A DNA stretch of 64,000 nt from contig JAZGUH010000026.1 of NCBI GenBank assembly GCA_037893225.1, positions 248,001 through 312,000 on the forward strand. The letters are read 5' to 3'. The position numbers were made by a program, and so were the translations under genes. Positions within the stretch are counted from its first letter, which is position 1, and the number at the start of each line of letters is the position of its first letter. The notes under the pieces are model-generated. The model was not told the origin of the DNA and searched no databases. It worked only from the letters and a program-made list of their open reading frames with translations. This stretch comes from Hippasteria phrygiana. Lineage: Eukaryota; Echinodermata; Asteroidea; Valvatida; Goniasteridae. This document shows positions 1-11,514 of the stretch, piece by piece.

Positions 1-57
1 CTCAATACTTTGCGAGAGCCTGTGGGAATTTTTTTACAAATTTCATCTTTACACTGA

Positions 58-345
58 TTAACCCCTTGCGTACGGATGACGGAATTTGGTGCAAAAAAAC
101 AGTGCCACCAGGCCGGATGACGCAATTGGCCGCTGTTTGTGCAGTTTCAATCCATTGTTGGATTAAACAGTGCCACCAGGCCGGATGACGCCATTGGCCA
201 CTGTTTGTGCAGTTTCAATCCATTGTTGGATTATTGTGTATATGTTACGCTTGACTGCACAAACACATTGTAGCGGTTCACTTGGCTGCCAGAGCCGCCG
301 CGGCACCCCGACGTCTCCCGTAAAATAACGTACTCATGGGGTTAA
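58..345. mobile_element. TTAA-bounded MITE, family A (with internal duplication)
   Basis: The segment starts with TTAACCCCTTGCGTACGG and ends with GGGGTTAA, so both ends sit at a TTAA, as expected for piggyBac-like non-autonomous elements. A roughly 65-base internal block (accaggccggatgacg...) is present twice in tandem. Related copies lie at 15389, 24243, 28948, 31235, 58128 and 59010. No transposase is encoded. Confidence 0.75.
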
Positions 346-390
346 GCGGTACCCGCTGCTACATGTATATTGGATTCGATTCGGCTTGTC

Positions 391-560
391 GACCACGGCA
401 AGCTCAATGGTTAAGATGTCTGCACTAGTAAGCAGGAGGTATTGGGCTCGAGTCCCACCCGAGTAAGCCTGTGAATTTTTTTTCACACAGGCTCTCGGAA
501 AGCCCCGAGTATACAGTGCTTCATACACTACATCGGGAAAGGGGAAATATCTCTCTTGTA
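391..560 (+). repeat. tRNA-derived SINE, family S2
   Basis: It contains a tRNA-like head with an A-box-like stretch, the shared core CTGCACTAGTAAGCAGG and a B-box-like GGCTCGAGTCCC, followed by a conserved tail (cacaggctctcggaaagc...). The same block recurs at 8466-8640, 8745-8925 and 54595-54890. The tRNA arms are degenerate, so I call it a retroposon and not a tRNA gene. Confidence 0.7.
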
Positions 561-1936
561 ATCAAGATATTGTCAGAAAACATTCATCCTGTTTAGAAAT
601 CACAGGCCTATTGTGATATTCCTCAAAAAAAGGCTTCAGGCCAATTTACACATACGCGACTTTGTCGTGCGATATTGTCGTGCGTTTTTTTAAATACGCA
701 ACAAATTAATAGGCGTCTCGTCGCACGACTCTGTCGCGTAAATGAAAACGCACCAATTGATTTACGTGAATTTAGAAAACTGTCATGCGACTATGTCGCA
801 TATGTGTCAATTGGCCTTAAATTAAGTATATAGTTTTTCCCTTTTATAGTTGTGTACACTTACAAGCTTATCATTTCATTTCCTCCATGTAATCCACATG
901 CTTAACTCATGTCCATCTTCATATAACTGCATTGCACCTTACTTAATGTTATTGAACTGCACGGAGTCAACATTGATGCACTTAATAATGCCATTTATAT
1001 AAATAAGACAGATGATCCGAAAGACAATGCTGGTATGGGTTTTATGTGACTACCTTCAATGGGATTCCCTGTTGGTTAATTCAAGGCTTGGGTCTGCCTA
1101 TCACAAATAAGCCAAACTGAATTATAAATATGACTGTACGGCACAAAGGCAGTAGGGCACACAGTGTACAGGGTAACGGGGAAATCGGTAAACAAACTGG
1201 AACTTGTTCACCTTTTGAAGCAAAATGCCCCACAATAAAGCAAACAAATTTACAGATCAGTGAATGTGGAAACAAAGACTTGATCCGGTAAAAAGAAAAC
1301 ATTTTAACCATATTTTGAGAGAGAAGGTTTTTGGTAAATTCTGCCGGTAAACTTCCGGTTCAAGCTGTCAATAATTAAAAAAAATTTTTTTTAACGGGAT
1401 CACAGCTTTGTCGCTATATTTACTGATCCGGAAAGTTTTTTTGCCTGAAAAGGTGAAAATTTCCAATTTAGTTACAGTTTCCCCACTGGCGATACCCACT
1501 TCCGGTTTTGCGATGTCGACTTTTTCCCATGATGCACTGCGTAATTTGGCCTCTCCCAGGCTTGCCGCTGGCGACGCACCGAGTTGTGAATCGACCGAAT
1601 TAGCTTGGTGGTGGCAGCAGTACAGTGCATGAAACGTTGAGTTCAACTCACAAATTCTCAGAGCCACACCCCTATAAAAAAAAAAAAATTAACATGAAAC
1701 CCATCTCAGCATTGACAATGCGAAGCCAAAATGATTTTGTGACACTAGAGTGATTTTAGGTATTGTCAAAGAACAAAAAGTGTTTTTCTCAATCAATTTA
1801 AAGATTAAAGAGAAAAAAAAATATTATGAATAGAAAACTGATCCTCATTTTTGGCAAACGTAAAGAAGATAACAGGTGTTGGATGCAACATTTTCTCACA
1901 CTCATAAACTATGTTTGAAATTTTCAATCATGACAG
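561..1936. other. Intron of gene 1, no coding signal
   Basis: This is AT-rich non-coding DNA upstream of the first visible exon of gene 1. I looked here for the preceding family exon (the one with the HGTGHG-type motif) and did not find it, so it should lie left of the window. A short GC-richer block at 1480-1640 is open on both strands but matches nothing I recognise. Confidence 0.5.
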
Positions 1937-2013
1937 AGCCTGGCTACTATGAAGAAGGTTCATTTGGTATCCGCATCGAGAATGTCATAAGAAGCGTCCC
2001 TGCCAACGTCGGG
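1937..2013 (+). CDS. XPNPEP2: Gene 1 exon with PGYY / RIEN metal-site block
   Basis: The acceptor is ...atgacag and the donor is GTGAGT. The entry phase leaves two bases completing a split Glu codon, and the exon ends on a codon boundary. The product reads (E)PGYYEEGSFGIRIENVI. The matching exon of gene 2 (23075-23169) has the same entry and exit phases. Confidence 0.92.
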
Positions 2014-5000
2014 GTGAGTAGACAGCTTATCAGATAAAATCACACAGAGATTCTGATTTCAATGAATTTGATTACTTTGCACAAAGTATCACTGAACTAA
2101 TAACAATGGATTTAGTGTCAAGTAACAATGTATTTTTATTGTTAGTGCACCGTTTTTCTTTTGTTAGATGTTCATAGTGTATGCAACTTCCTAGCCTTTC
2201 CGTTTCTCAAGTGCAACGTCATTCTTAAAGCTGGTTTACATAGATTATGTGCCCTTTAGTTAAAACCAGCCTATATTGAAATGTGCACGACGGTATGCAC
2301 AGGCATCGTGTTTTGCATAAATTTTGTTAAGGAGCGACATCAATGGTCACATAATTCAAAGGCGATCTGACCTGCGACATCACTTCTAATGTAAATTTTA
2401 TGCAAAACATGCATGCGTGCGCATACCGCCGGGTACATGTCAAAACAGGTGTAAACACGCGACGTCAGAGGGCGCATCATCTGCAGAATCGCTATGAATG
2501 ATGACAGCATGCAAGAAGGCAAGTACGGGCTGTGCAGCCAGGCGTAAACACAAACAATAGGCACCACACTGAATAGAGTGGTCCTATTCATCGCACTTGG
2601 AGCCGCCCCCCCTCCCCATTTTATGTAAATCATGAATGAAAGCTTTGTTTGAAAAAATCTGTTCATTACACTTCCATTCAAGAACAATATATACTACTCA
2701 ACAAAATTAAAGGATCAGACATTTGCCTTTGGAAATTTCAGTCAGGTGTGTACTGAAGTTAATTTTACTCATTGTACACTGCAGCACATGTCCATGCTTG
2801 GTTAAGCACCACAGAATGTGAGATGATGCAATTGCTCAGTCAGGTGTTTCAAAGTCAAATTAAGTTTGATCTTTCAATTTTTTTGAGTAGTATAGTTGAA
2901 ACATGAATGGATTGAGTATGCGCAGGAATGCACGTATATACGACAACCGGCCAGGTGATCTTTTTCAAAATGTGGCTATGGCCGTATTGAAGAGGTTAAT
3001 ATTTGGGGCAAGTCCATTCTTCTTAAAGATAAGTATGAAGTCAGGGCTAATGCTAAAAAGCTTACATTCTGGGCTGCTACACTTGTTTTTCATTTTCTCC
3101 TTTATGGGTACCAAAAGAACTTTAAGGCCTGACTCCCCCCCCCCCCCCCCCCTCCCGCCCCACGTGGTTAAGTTATTATACCACATAGAAAATAGATTCA
3201 AATCTTGCCCAAGTATGACCAAGACGTTTGTTTTCACAGGCTCTGAGGAAACACTGAGTATACAATGCTAATAATTCGTCATTTATGAAATCCTTTTCTC
3301 CCCCCCCCCCTCCCCGTTTTTTTTTTTTTTGGTCAGCACCAATTTGCGGATTACCAGTACATGACCTTCAAGATGATCTCCCTGGTTCCCCATGAATCGA
3401 GCCTGATTGACTTCAGCCTGTTCAACAACAAGCAGGTTAGTAAACATCAAAACTAAATTTGAGATTTTCCCACATATTTCTTTGGAAGAAAATTTGTGTC
3501 ATCATTTCTTGGTCACTTTTTTTGAAATTGTTACCAAAAAAAAAGAAATATCTGAACCAATGCGAAAGCCTACCAATGAAACTTAATTGCTATGTGCCTG
3601 GTTTAAGTTGTAATGCCATAAATAATGTTTCTTCTTGTTCTATATGTTGTTGAATTAATTAATGAAGTGGAAATAAAGTAAAGTAAACCATATACATGTA
3701 TATAGTAAAACTTTGGTATAACGGACACCACTATACCGAACATTTGGCTATACCCAACATCCTCTTTGGCTCCCAAATTGATACCATTATTCACTCCAAC
3801 AAACGACCACTATTGTGAACAATTTGTGTGGATCCCAAGATGTTTGTTACAATGGCATTCTACTGCAACAAAATTTATAGTTTACTTCAAGCAGATACTA
3901 TATTTCTGATACAGCACAATTAGGCAAAAATCACAACAACTTATGTTGACCTTAAATGGGAAAAATTTGGGAGGGAGGGTCGGTCGATTGATGTATTTCT
4001 TATTAAATTTTGTTTACCATCCATGAAAACATCAAAACAATACTACAAGTCGTGTAACTCTGAAGTCGGGAGGCAAAAAAAGTCAGTTTATTTAAAAGTG
4101 AGATGGCGAAATGCATGATTGTGCCATCGTAGCTGTTTCTTAGAGTCTAGAGACAATGGTTTTAATAAAACTTGTTAATTTTATGCGGGAAAGGTGAGAG
4201 TTTAAAAATTCCTTTAAAACAAATTTTAAAATAGAAAGATTTAAAATAGAAACACGCGACCCGACATTTGTGACTTTTAGGGTCGGTCGGGGAGGGCAAC
4301 ATAACTATTTTGTTTGGGCCTAATGTAATGTTTAATACTCACCATTGCAACAGAAGGTTCCATGTCATTTTCAGTATCCTCAATGACTTGTTGCTTTTTT
4401 TTTCCCACTGAAAAAGAATAAAAAGTTTCAGTTACACAACTTCTGTAAAAAAAAAAAAAAGCAAGTTTCATTTACTACTTAAAAAGTTCTGCCTTTTCTA
4501 CATTCATGCAGTTCAACAAAACATACATGCCAAACTCGGTCTATATCCTTGGAACAGGTCCAAATTTCATGGAGCTGTTTAACACAAAACATCGCTCTCT
4601 GCAAGTCCTTTCACAGGTCCCTTTGCAAGTCCAGTCAGAAGTCCATTCATAAAGCCGGTCACAAGTAACTGGATGAACAATGACAAAGGAATGCCTTTGT
4701 CAAAGCTCATTTGAATAGCTTGTGATTGGAATTAGGACTGGAGGGTTTGTGATGAACTTGCAGGGACTTGCAGGGACTTGCAGGGACTTGTGATGGGCTC
4801 GAATCCATCTCTACTATTTATTGAAAATCAGCCGAGTACGAGTCACAAACAAGACCACATCCAGTTTTGATTGGTAACCTGTTTTGGGCTTTTAAGCAGA
4901 CCCAGGTGAGGAAGTAAAATAGTAGGATCAAAATATAAAAAAAAAAACAGGACAGTAGTAGGACTTTAGAGGACAAAATCAGGATGGGACTTTTGCAGGA

Positions 5001-6187
5001 TTTCAGGAGTATTTTTTGGTGATACTGTAACTCACCCATGTCCACACCATCACAAGCCTCGTTTGGCATGTTCTGTACTCACAACACTTGTGCTCCATCC
5101 TCAACTAAGCTCTTGGAGGTAAAGTTGCAGTACTCCTGCACCCAAGCCCTTCATTGTGTGATTTTCATATGGCAGTGTGTAACACTATGAAAAATATTCA
5201 ATGGGATTTCATTTTTCGGAGCTGTGGGGGGGGGGGGGGGAAGTAGGAAAAAGTAGGGAAAAATAGGAATTTCAAGAAAAAAGGGTAAACTAGGAACAAG
5301 GTGGAAAAAGTAGGAAAAGTAGGAATACTTAAAAGCCTGCTGTTTCTACTGAGAGTTTAGCAACATGAAATTGGCCTCGGCTTTGAAATTGCACATCTAA
5401 GCTTCGGGGCCGGGATTTGAGGAAAATTAAAAATCCACGAAACCTTCAGAGGCATTTGATTTGTATGGGCACTGCTGAAAAATGCATAAGAAAACTGCAT
5501 TTTCTACCACAAGCTATTGAAGATATGGTTCATAATTCCAAAAATAGTATCAGAATTAAAAATAGACTGTTTCACAGGTTGCAGCGGTTGGGAATGATTA
5601 AAAACAATTTCAGGACCGAAACATCTTCCGGAAACCTGGAATCTCACCAAAAATCCTGAAATTAGGAAAAGTCCATTTCATAGAGCTGTTAAGCACAAAA
5701 AAATCGCTTAGCATGAAAATGTCTTGCTTAATAAAAACAGGTTACCAGCCAAAAGTCCATGTAATTTTCATGCTAAGCAAACAACAGCGGAATGCCAGTC
5801 AAAAGCAATATTCCACACATGGAAATCTGGTTGGTAATCCAGTTTTTATCAAGGAAGCATTTTCATGCTAAGCAAATTTGTGTGCTTAACAGCTTTATAA
5901 AAAATTGGCCCCAGAAAAAAAAAATCTCATCCCTGAAGCTTACCAGCTTTTCACTTGACTTCACCGTACAGTTGGAGTACTACAACAATTACAACAAGCG
6001 GGTGCGCGACGAGATCGGGTCTCGCCCAGAGCTGACGGCCGAGGGCAAGGCATGGATGATGACCAACACCAAACCGGTAGAGTACACCTTCCATCTGGGT
6101 GGTAAAGACAGTGGGCAGCAGGTGACCCCCAGTCTAGCTACCATCTTCATGGTGACTCTGCTGGGTGCGCTACAATCCATCTGGTAG
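1937..6187 (+). CDS. XPNPEP2: Xaa-Pro aminopeptidase 2-like (membrane-bound aminopeptidase P), 3' part; three exons
   Basis: Xaa-Pro aminopeptidases (M24B, pita-bread fold, two metal ions) remove the N-terminal residue from peptides whose second residue is proline. The last three coding exons are inside: 1937-2013, 3337-3435 and 5972-6187, joined in frame (130 codons plus stop). The first has PGYYEEGSFGIRIENV, the family's final metal-binding block. The RIEN Glu (codon 1978-1980) is kept; the DEPGYY Glu codon is completed by AG at 1937-1938 and needs a G from an exon outside the window. The second has FADYQYMTF...SLVP, the usual post-catalytic strand. The last ends with about 16 hydrophobic residues (LATIFMVTLLGALQSIW), as in the GPI-anchored XPNPEP2 branch and unlike cytosolic XPNPEP1. 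It faces the paralogue at 16427-57840 tail to tail. It is probably catalytically active, but most of the active site is outside the window. Confidence 0.9.
2230..2515. repeat. Imperfect foldback element
   Basis: Two arms read as inverted copies: cgacggtatgcacaggcatcg / tttgcataaattttg on the left and tgtaaattttatgcaaaac / gcgcataccgcc on the right. It sits at the left, truncated end of a TTAA-MITE fragment that continues to about 2999. Confidence 0.45.
2692..2892. mobile_element. Tc1/mariner-type MITE with TA target duplication
   Basis: The terminal inverted repeats are TACTACTCAACAAAATT at the left and the complement of (T)nGAGTAGTA at the right. TA is duplicated on each side. The host sequence reads caatatagttgaaac in related copies elsewhere (for example near 21912 and, reversed, near 27350), so this 201-bp element split an older TTAA MITE. 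It contains no transposase frame. Confidence 0.7.
3337..3435 (+). CDS. XPNPEP2: Gene 1 exon, 33 codons (FADY...SLVP block)
   Basis: The acceptor follows a long T tract (ttttttggtcag) and the donor is GTTAGT, with both ends on codon boundaries. It has exactly the same length and phase as the equivalent exon of gene 2 (21483-21581). The two share the pattern FADY..M.F.M..LVP.E..LI. Confidence 0.93.
3709..3850. repeat. Pogo/Tigger-like MITE end
   Basis: The stretch begins gtaaaactttggtataacgg and contains blocks of the type CACTATAC/CGAACA and TTGGCTATA. The same pattern (tagaacttcactataacg...) recurs at 42223-42300. This resembles termini of pogo-type elements and carries no coding sequence. 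Confidence 0.4.
4560..4815. repeat. hAT-like MITE with aagtccctgc-type core (reverse copy)
   Basis: The sequence carries tandem copies of gcagggactt and the flanking block caaaggaatgcctttgtcaaagc seen in reverse at 26605-26905 and 27391-27644. Its ends are decayed compared with the 27391 copy. Confidence 0.5.
4870..5345. repeat. Interspersed element with 'aagtagga' body and caggctttnaag ends
   Basis: The segment runs from a 'gggcttttaagcagaccc' end through 'catcacaagcctcgtttggcatg' to a purine-rich stretch of aagtagga repeats and an inverted 'cttaaaagcctg' end. Copies occur at 52020-52452 and, split by another element, at 39986-41640. Confidence 0.55.
5672..5912. mobile_element. Palindromic MITE, 'ggccaatttcatagagctg' family
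   Basis: Long inverted ends (catagagctgttaagcacaa / ttgtgcttaacagcttta) enclose paired inner arms around tcttgcttaataaaaacagg. The near copies at 6449-6693, 6694-6957, 10982-11205 and 36733-37006 show that it is a family of foldback elements. Confidence 0.7.
5972..6187 (+). CDS. XPNPEP2: Gene 1 last coding exon with hydrophobic C-terminal tail
   Basis: The acceptor is ttcaccgtacag; the frame stays open to TAG at 6185-6187. It encodes LEYYNNYNKRVRDEI..., equivalent to the family's final helix, then a polar stretch GGKDSGQQVTP followed by a hydrophobic end with no charged residues after it. This is the layout of a GPI-anchor signal; the attachment site is probably in KDSG, which is an inference. 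Confidence 0.93.
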   Translation: MEYYNNYNKRVRDEIGSRPELTAEGKAWMMTNTKPVEYTFHLGGKDSGQQVTPSLATIFMVTLLGALQSIW

Positions 6188-6404
6188 AGGGAGGTCCGTT
6201 GATACAGACAGGAGCCTTACCGCTTTTCAAGTACGCGTAGATGCGTAATTCACACGTGCGCTAATGTCATGAACATTTATTTTGTTACTTCTGGCTCCAG
6301 GTATTTAAAGTTAATAACTTGAATACACTTGGAAAATATTTCTTTGGTTATTTCTGGAGCTGTTCCGTTTCTTGCAATTTTTCTCTGTCAATTCACAGTA
6401 TATC

Positions 6405-6410
6405 AATAAA
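6405..6410 (+). terminator. Polyadenylation signal of gene 1
   Basis: AATAAA lies 218 bases after the stop codon of gene 1 in otherwise non-coding DNA, before the next MITE begins at about 6449. The 3' untranslated region would be roughly 240 bases. Confidence 0.7.
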
Positions 6411-6448
6411 ATCATGTTTCAGAAGTCATTCCTCATGCCTGTCATCTG

Positions 6449-6957
6449 GGGCCAATTTCATAGAGCTGTTAAGCACAAAAATTTGCTTAGCATGAAAATG
6501 TCTTGCTTAGTAAAAACACGGGTTACCAGCCAAAAGTCCATGTAATTTTCATGCTCAGCAAACAACAGCTGAATACCAGTTCAAAAGCAATATTCCACAC
6601 ATGGAAATCTGGTTGGTAATCCAGTTTTTACCAAGGAAGCATTTGCATGCTAAGCAAATTGTTGTGCTTAACAGCTTTATGAAATTGGCCCCTGGGCCCA
6701 ATTTCATAGCGCTGCTTAACACACGATTTTCTGCTAACGGAACTCTCGCTCATTTCATAGAGACTGTAAGCAGTAAGCACAGCGAGAAACCTGCTAACTT
6801 CAGAAGCAGGATTTTATTCAATTAATAGTGACGCACCAATATAAATCTCCATGCACGCGCAAGCGTTAGCAAGACCTTGCCGTGAAATACGCTAATGCCT
6901 GCTATAGTTAGCACAACTTTTCTGCTTACCGTTAAGCAGCGCTATGGAATTGGGCCC
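6449..6957. mobile_element. Two adjacent palindromic MITEs
   Basis: The first unit (6449-6693) is a near copy of 5672-5912. The second (6694-6957) is a diverged relative with ends gggcccaatttcatagcgct and agcgctatggaattgggccc. They are placed back to back just beyond the end of gene 1. Confidence 0.7.
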
Positions 6958-7266
6958 AGGATTTGGCTCACGGATGTGGAAGGAATTAGGGGGAATTTGT
7001 TTGCAGGACTGCAGTGCAAACAATTGAAATGTACCGCAATATGAGGCATAAAACAATGATGGACGTTGGTAAGGAAAGCATTTGAAATTCATTATGTCGG
7101 AAGATAGTCTTGCTCCTTCCCATTTCTTACATACATTTTGGGCAATGCATTTAAAAAGGATGACAGATATTGGTAGGAGCCAGTGCGTGGCTTGTGTCAG
7201 AATGACATCACACTTTAAGAAAAGGCTCTGCTTTGTGTGCGTCATTTCAACATGAACCACACCTGC

Positions 7267-7692
7267 TTATTAAGATGATGTTTGCTGCTGAGAGAAGTCT
7301 GCGTCATTTTGTAGTTTTATGTAGATTGCGTATTGTAAAATAGAGCAGCCAATTGACTTTTGAGAGCGATTTTTATCAAGTCCCGATTGTCTAAAAGTCG
7401 TTGCTGCGGGCAGCGAACAAATCTGACGTCATAAGATGAACTCCCCAGCACTAGACAAAAAAGGGGAGTTTATCTTATGACGTCAGATTTGTTTGCTGCC
7501 CGCAGTGACGACTTTTGGCACCAGCGGGCTATGCTGTGCTAGGAGGGGGGGGGGGACTTAAAAAATAGCTCTCAAAAGTCAGTTTTTTCGTTATTTCATG
7601 ACAGAAATAATTGGCTGTTTTATTTTACAATACGCAATCTACATAAAACTACAAAATGACGCAGACTTCTCTCAGCAATCAACATCATCTTC
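7267..7692. mobile_element. Foldback MITE, about 425 bp hairpin
   Basis: Almost the whole segment folds on itself. The outer arms are gatgatgtttgctgctgaga and its inverse near 7672-7692, with shared tgtagattgcgtattgtaaa. The inner arms contain gacgtcataag / cttatgacgtc. A purine run 7543-7556 interrupts one arm. No protein is encoded. Confidence 0.7.
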
Positions 7693-8394
7693 AACATGGA
7701 TTAGATCCAACCATGTTATCGTCCTTTCGAATGCACGGTGCGATTATTTCCCTCAATATCTTTTACAACTTGAATGCACATGATATGTTTTCAGCAGAAT
7801 GTACTGCAAAGACTATGTTGATTACAATAGCAAGAAATAAAGTACTTTGATGATAGTAACATGAACAAAAGGAAATGGACGTAACAATATGAATGCACAT
7901 GACACCAAAGTGCACGCGTACTATACATCTGTATGTATCTACAATGACAGAACAGGAATCATGAATAACGACTGAACACTCGGACAGCATTGTCACCAAT
8001 TGTAGTTTTTAAAATTACCCAGGCAATCATGGGTACAAATTGTGTACAAGAATAAGCGCTTCGATTTTATATGTCACTCAGCTTATTCACTTGACAAATA
8101 AGGACATAATGGGTGTGGCCACATTGGCAGGTCTTATTTGCATAATGTTAGTCATGCAGCCCTTGTATGGCAAGACTTGAAATTTTGAGTGTTTGAGGTG
8201 ATGTAAAGAAACGTCTCCACTCTTAAAGTCAGGAAAGAGTGACTGTTTTGACAGTTTAGGTACCCTAAGGAGATCCATTCAAAGTAGATACAATCACATT
8301 TAAAACCGCAGAAATGGCAAATGATAGTTTATTGAGTTTTTTAAAGGACAATTTCAAATTACATTGCTTCCCAAGCGCTATATGACAACCTTCC

Positions 8395-8925
8395 CTATGT
8401 GAAATGGAATTATGCGTGGGGGTGATGTAAATTACAAGAGAGATTTTTGTCCTTTCCTGACAGTGCATGAAGCACTGTATGCTTAGGGCTTTCCGAGAGC
8501 CTAAGGGAGAACAAAATCACAGGCTTACTCGGGTGGGACTCGAACCCACGACTTCCTGCTTACTAGTGCAGACATCTTAACCACCGAGCTTGCCGGGGTC
8601 GGCTGGCCGATTCGAATCCAATGTAGCAGCGGGTACCACGTAATCACTGAGAAGATGGAATTGGCATCGGGGATGATGTAAATTAGAAGAGGAAGTGTAG
8701 TATATCTCCGACGCAATACACATCTTCGTAATTCCATCTTCACACAGCAAGCTCGGTGATTAAGTGGTTAAGACATCTGCACTAGTAAGCAGGCGGTCGT
8801 GGGTTCGAGTCCCGCCCAAGTAAACCTGTGAATTTTTTCTCACAGGCTCTCAGAAATCGCTGAGCATACAGTGCTCCATACACTACGCCGGAAAAGGGCC
8901 AAAATCTCTCTTCTAACCTTCACCA
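8395..8925. repeat. Head-to-head pair of S2 SINEs
   Basis: A minus-strand S2 copy (about 8466-8640) and a plus-strand copy (about 8745-8925) flank a shared spacer with inverted ends (gagaagatggaattggcatc / aattccatcttcaca). The spacer recurs near 54560, so the pair appears to be an inherited foldback arrangement. Confidence 0.65.
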
Positions 8926-9167
8926 TGCTTGTCCAAATTTTAGATAATAATGCCAGTAACCACTTGTTTATTTGTTGTTTTGTTTTTTCAAGAGGAAAAT
9001 TATTTTCCAAAATCCTGCATATACTACTTATTTTGACTGATAAAAGCATTGTATATTTGTAGTCAAGGCAAGCATAGCCCAGTATAAACCCAGTATTAAA
9101 AGATGGTGTGTCCGTGCTGTTTGGGCGCGTTACCCAAACAAGTGAAAGTTCCAATTAAATTACTAAT

Positions 9168-9592
9168 TTGTCAAACAATCCACAAAGGAAACTGACCAGG
9201 TAAATTTGAATACATTTTCAAAGTGCACACAGAAAACTGGCAGGAGCGGGATTCGAACCTGCGACCTCCGGAATACCGCACCGGCGCTCTACCAACTGAG
9301 CTGTCTTGCCCTACCATTGGCGGTCTCCCAAACTGTCTAATTGTCTGTATCGTCATTGAATGATCCCCACAATGTCGCTTCCCATGTTGTATAGTCAAAT
9401 TGGGCGTGATCCCTGGCTATACGGCATTCTGGGTTTATGACTTCTGACTAGAGCCCCCGAACAAAGAGACAATTTGGGAGACCGCCAACGTAACGCAAGA
9501 TACATTGTAGCTCAGTTGGTAGAGCTCCGGTACGGTATTCCGGAGGTCGCAGGTTCAAATCCGGCTCCTGCCAGTTTTCTTTGTTCACTTTG
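9168..9592. repeat. Head-to-head pair of S1 tRNA-derived SINEs
   Basis: S1 has a good tRNA-like head: TAGCTCAGTTGGTAGAGC (A box) and GGTTCGAATCC (B box) with CTGGCAGGAGCGGG at its end. One copy is reversed at 9237-9320 and the other is forward at 9495-9575, separated by a shared spacer (gatccccacaatgtcgcttcc). The same composite occurs at 30650-30965. The loop where an anticodon would be has C instead of U33, which argues against a working tRNA. Confidence 0.7.
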
Positions 9593-10981
9593 TAAATTAC
9601 TAATTTGTTAGCATTAGATCAGTTATGAGCCTTTCAATGAGACATTCCACACAAATCAGTTAGTTATTTAGTTTCAATTTTTGCCATAGGAGCAGGATGC
9701 TCCTAATGTATAGGGCAATCATTGCACATTAAGACCAAATAAATTGCTGAGTAAAATATTTTTTTTTTTTTTTTTCGTTAATAAATCTATTAAATTGAAA
9801 TTTCAGCTAGAGCACAGACATTACAGATTTTAAAAAAAGTATACCATGAGAGTGGAAGCCTGCTGTAACCCTGCTATAGCACTGCACACAACAAATATAA
9901 ATATTCAAATCACAACCAGTGCGACACGGTACTGAAGCCCATTAGCACCACACACCCAGTGGCGTAACTGGGTAAAATTTCTGCGGGGCACCTGGGGGTG
10001 CACACATTTGTTCCAAGGGGGCACTGACAGTTCATGAACTTTGGTTTGTATTCCCCGTAGTGACGTCACTACATGCACCTATTTCTCTTGGATATCTCTT
10101 TAACTGTGGCTCGTCTATCTCTCACGGTAACTTTTATCTCTATTGCATGATCAACTTTCCCGCAGAAATAATTTTCAACGTCTTTATGATTGAAACAATT
10201 GATAACATGTACATGTATATCAAGTATTAAACTACATTCAAGTTCATTTACATTACGTAGAAATCTAGAATTTGTCAGTACTATAGAGAATGCACGTAGA
10301 TAAAAAATGTTCCCAAAAATGTATGGTGACTGAATAATTAAAGAAAGAAATCTTACACCAATCAGACATTTGTTGCTAGTTGTCTAATCATTGTTTATTT
10401 CATTTTGGTCATATATACAAACAGGCAGGAATCCAACATGGAGAAAGTTTGATCAAGGACTTTGATAACTGAACTCAGGCCATTGTCCGAATTACTTGGC
10501 TACGGCTTGAAATTACACAGAAGTATATGGGAAGTGGCTCCAGCCACTACCATAGACATGTGTGTAACATCCAGCCGTAGCCCAACTTTGCCCAAATGCT
10601 GGCTAGTCAGTGACATCTCGTCGACGAGCTGGAACCAGCCTCAGGGCATGGTTGCACTGGTTATCAAGCAACTTTTTTCATACTAAACTGTGGCAAGTGA
10701 AGAGGGGACCGGTGACACCCTAGTTCGACTACCGGTACCCATCATTCACACTTGCATGTTTGACATGAATCAACTACTGGTTATTAACCAATGTTCCTCG
10801 ATCCAACTTGCTCATGGCTGAAGAGTAGTCACATGATTATAGTCACATAACAGTCATGTGAGCCTTGTGCAAGTTTGGTCATGGACTACATTTACATCAA
10901 GTACATGTATCTCCCATGAGCCATGCAAAAAAGCATTCCCCCATGAGTTAGCTCAAAATCAAGTTTCCCGCACTCGTTCTG
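9593..10981. other. Intergenic DNA without a supported gene
   Basis: AT-rich sequence with a hAT-style end near 9958 (cccagtggcgtaactggg), which is common at the end of such elements. The rest is non-repetitive as far as I can see. No frame in it shows family features. Confidence 0.5.
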
Positions 10982-11205
10982 GTGCCAATTTCACGGAGCT
11001 GCTAAGCATAAACATTTGCTAAGCATGAAATGTTTTCCTTGTTAAAAACAGTATTACCAACCAACTTTTCATCCGATTTATATTACTTGTGACTGGTATT
11101 CAGCTGTTGCTGGCTTAGCATGAAAACCACATGGAGTTTTAGCTGGTGACCTGCTTTTACTAAGCAAAGTAGCATTTTTGTGCTCAGCCCATGAAATTGG
11201 CCCCT
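10982..11205. mobile_element. Palindromic MITE, 'ggccaatttcatagagctg' family
   Basis: A reverse-arranged relative of 5672-5912, starting tgccaatttcacggagctg and ending cccatgaaattggcccc, with the same internal aagcatgaaa / ttagcatgaaaa arms. Confidence 0.65.
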
Positions 11206-11514
11206 GGACTAATGTGCAGATTTGTTTTTATACCGGAATGTAATACATATATATGACACCTGTTCGCAACCATTCGGCAACGTTTTAGGAATTATTTTAG
11301 AAATGCGTCCTTCAGTAACCTACATGTAATAAATCATTCTGGACTGTAATTAACCATGTGATTAAAGTTTTTATAGAATCTCTAAAATTTTCTGAATACG
11401 GATGCACCAAGTGGGCCTTCATTATCCTGACATTATTCATTTAATTTTAATCCTTCGTGAAATACACTCTCTGTTGAATCACCCTGCATATTATTAAATA
11501 GTGATTGCAGCAAT

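Noticed and set aside
1408..1667. Open frames on both strands at 1408-1667 as an exon
   Set aside because: There are no matching splice sites in the expected phase for gene 1 and no similarity to the family.
9495..9575. tRNA gene candidate (good A and B boxes)
   Set aside because: It belongs to a repeat family present several times with the same tail, has a wrong base before the anticodon, and its acceptor stem does not pair well.
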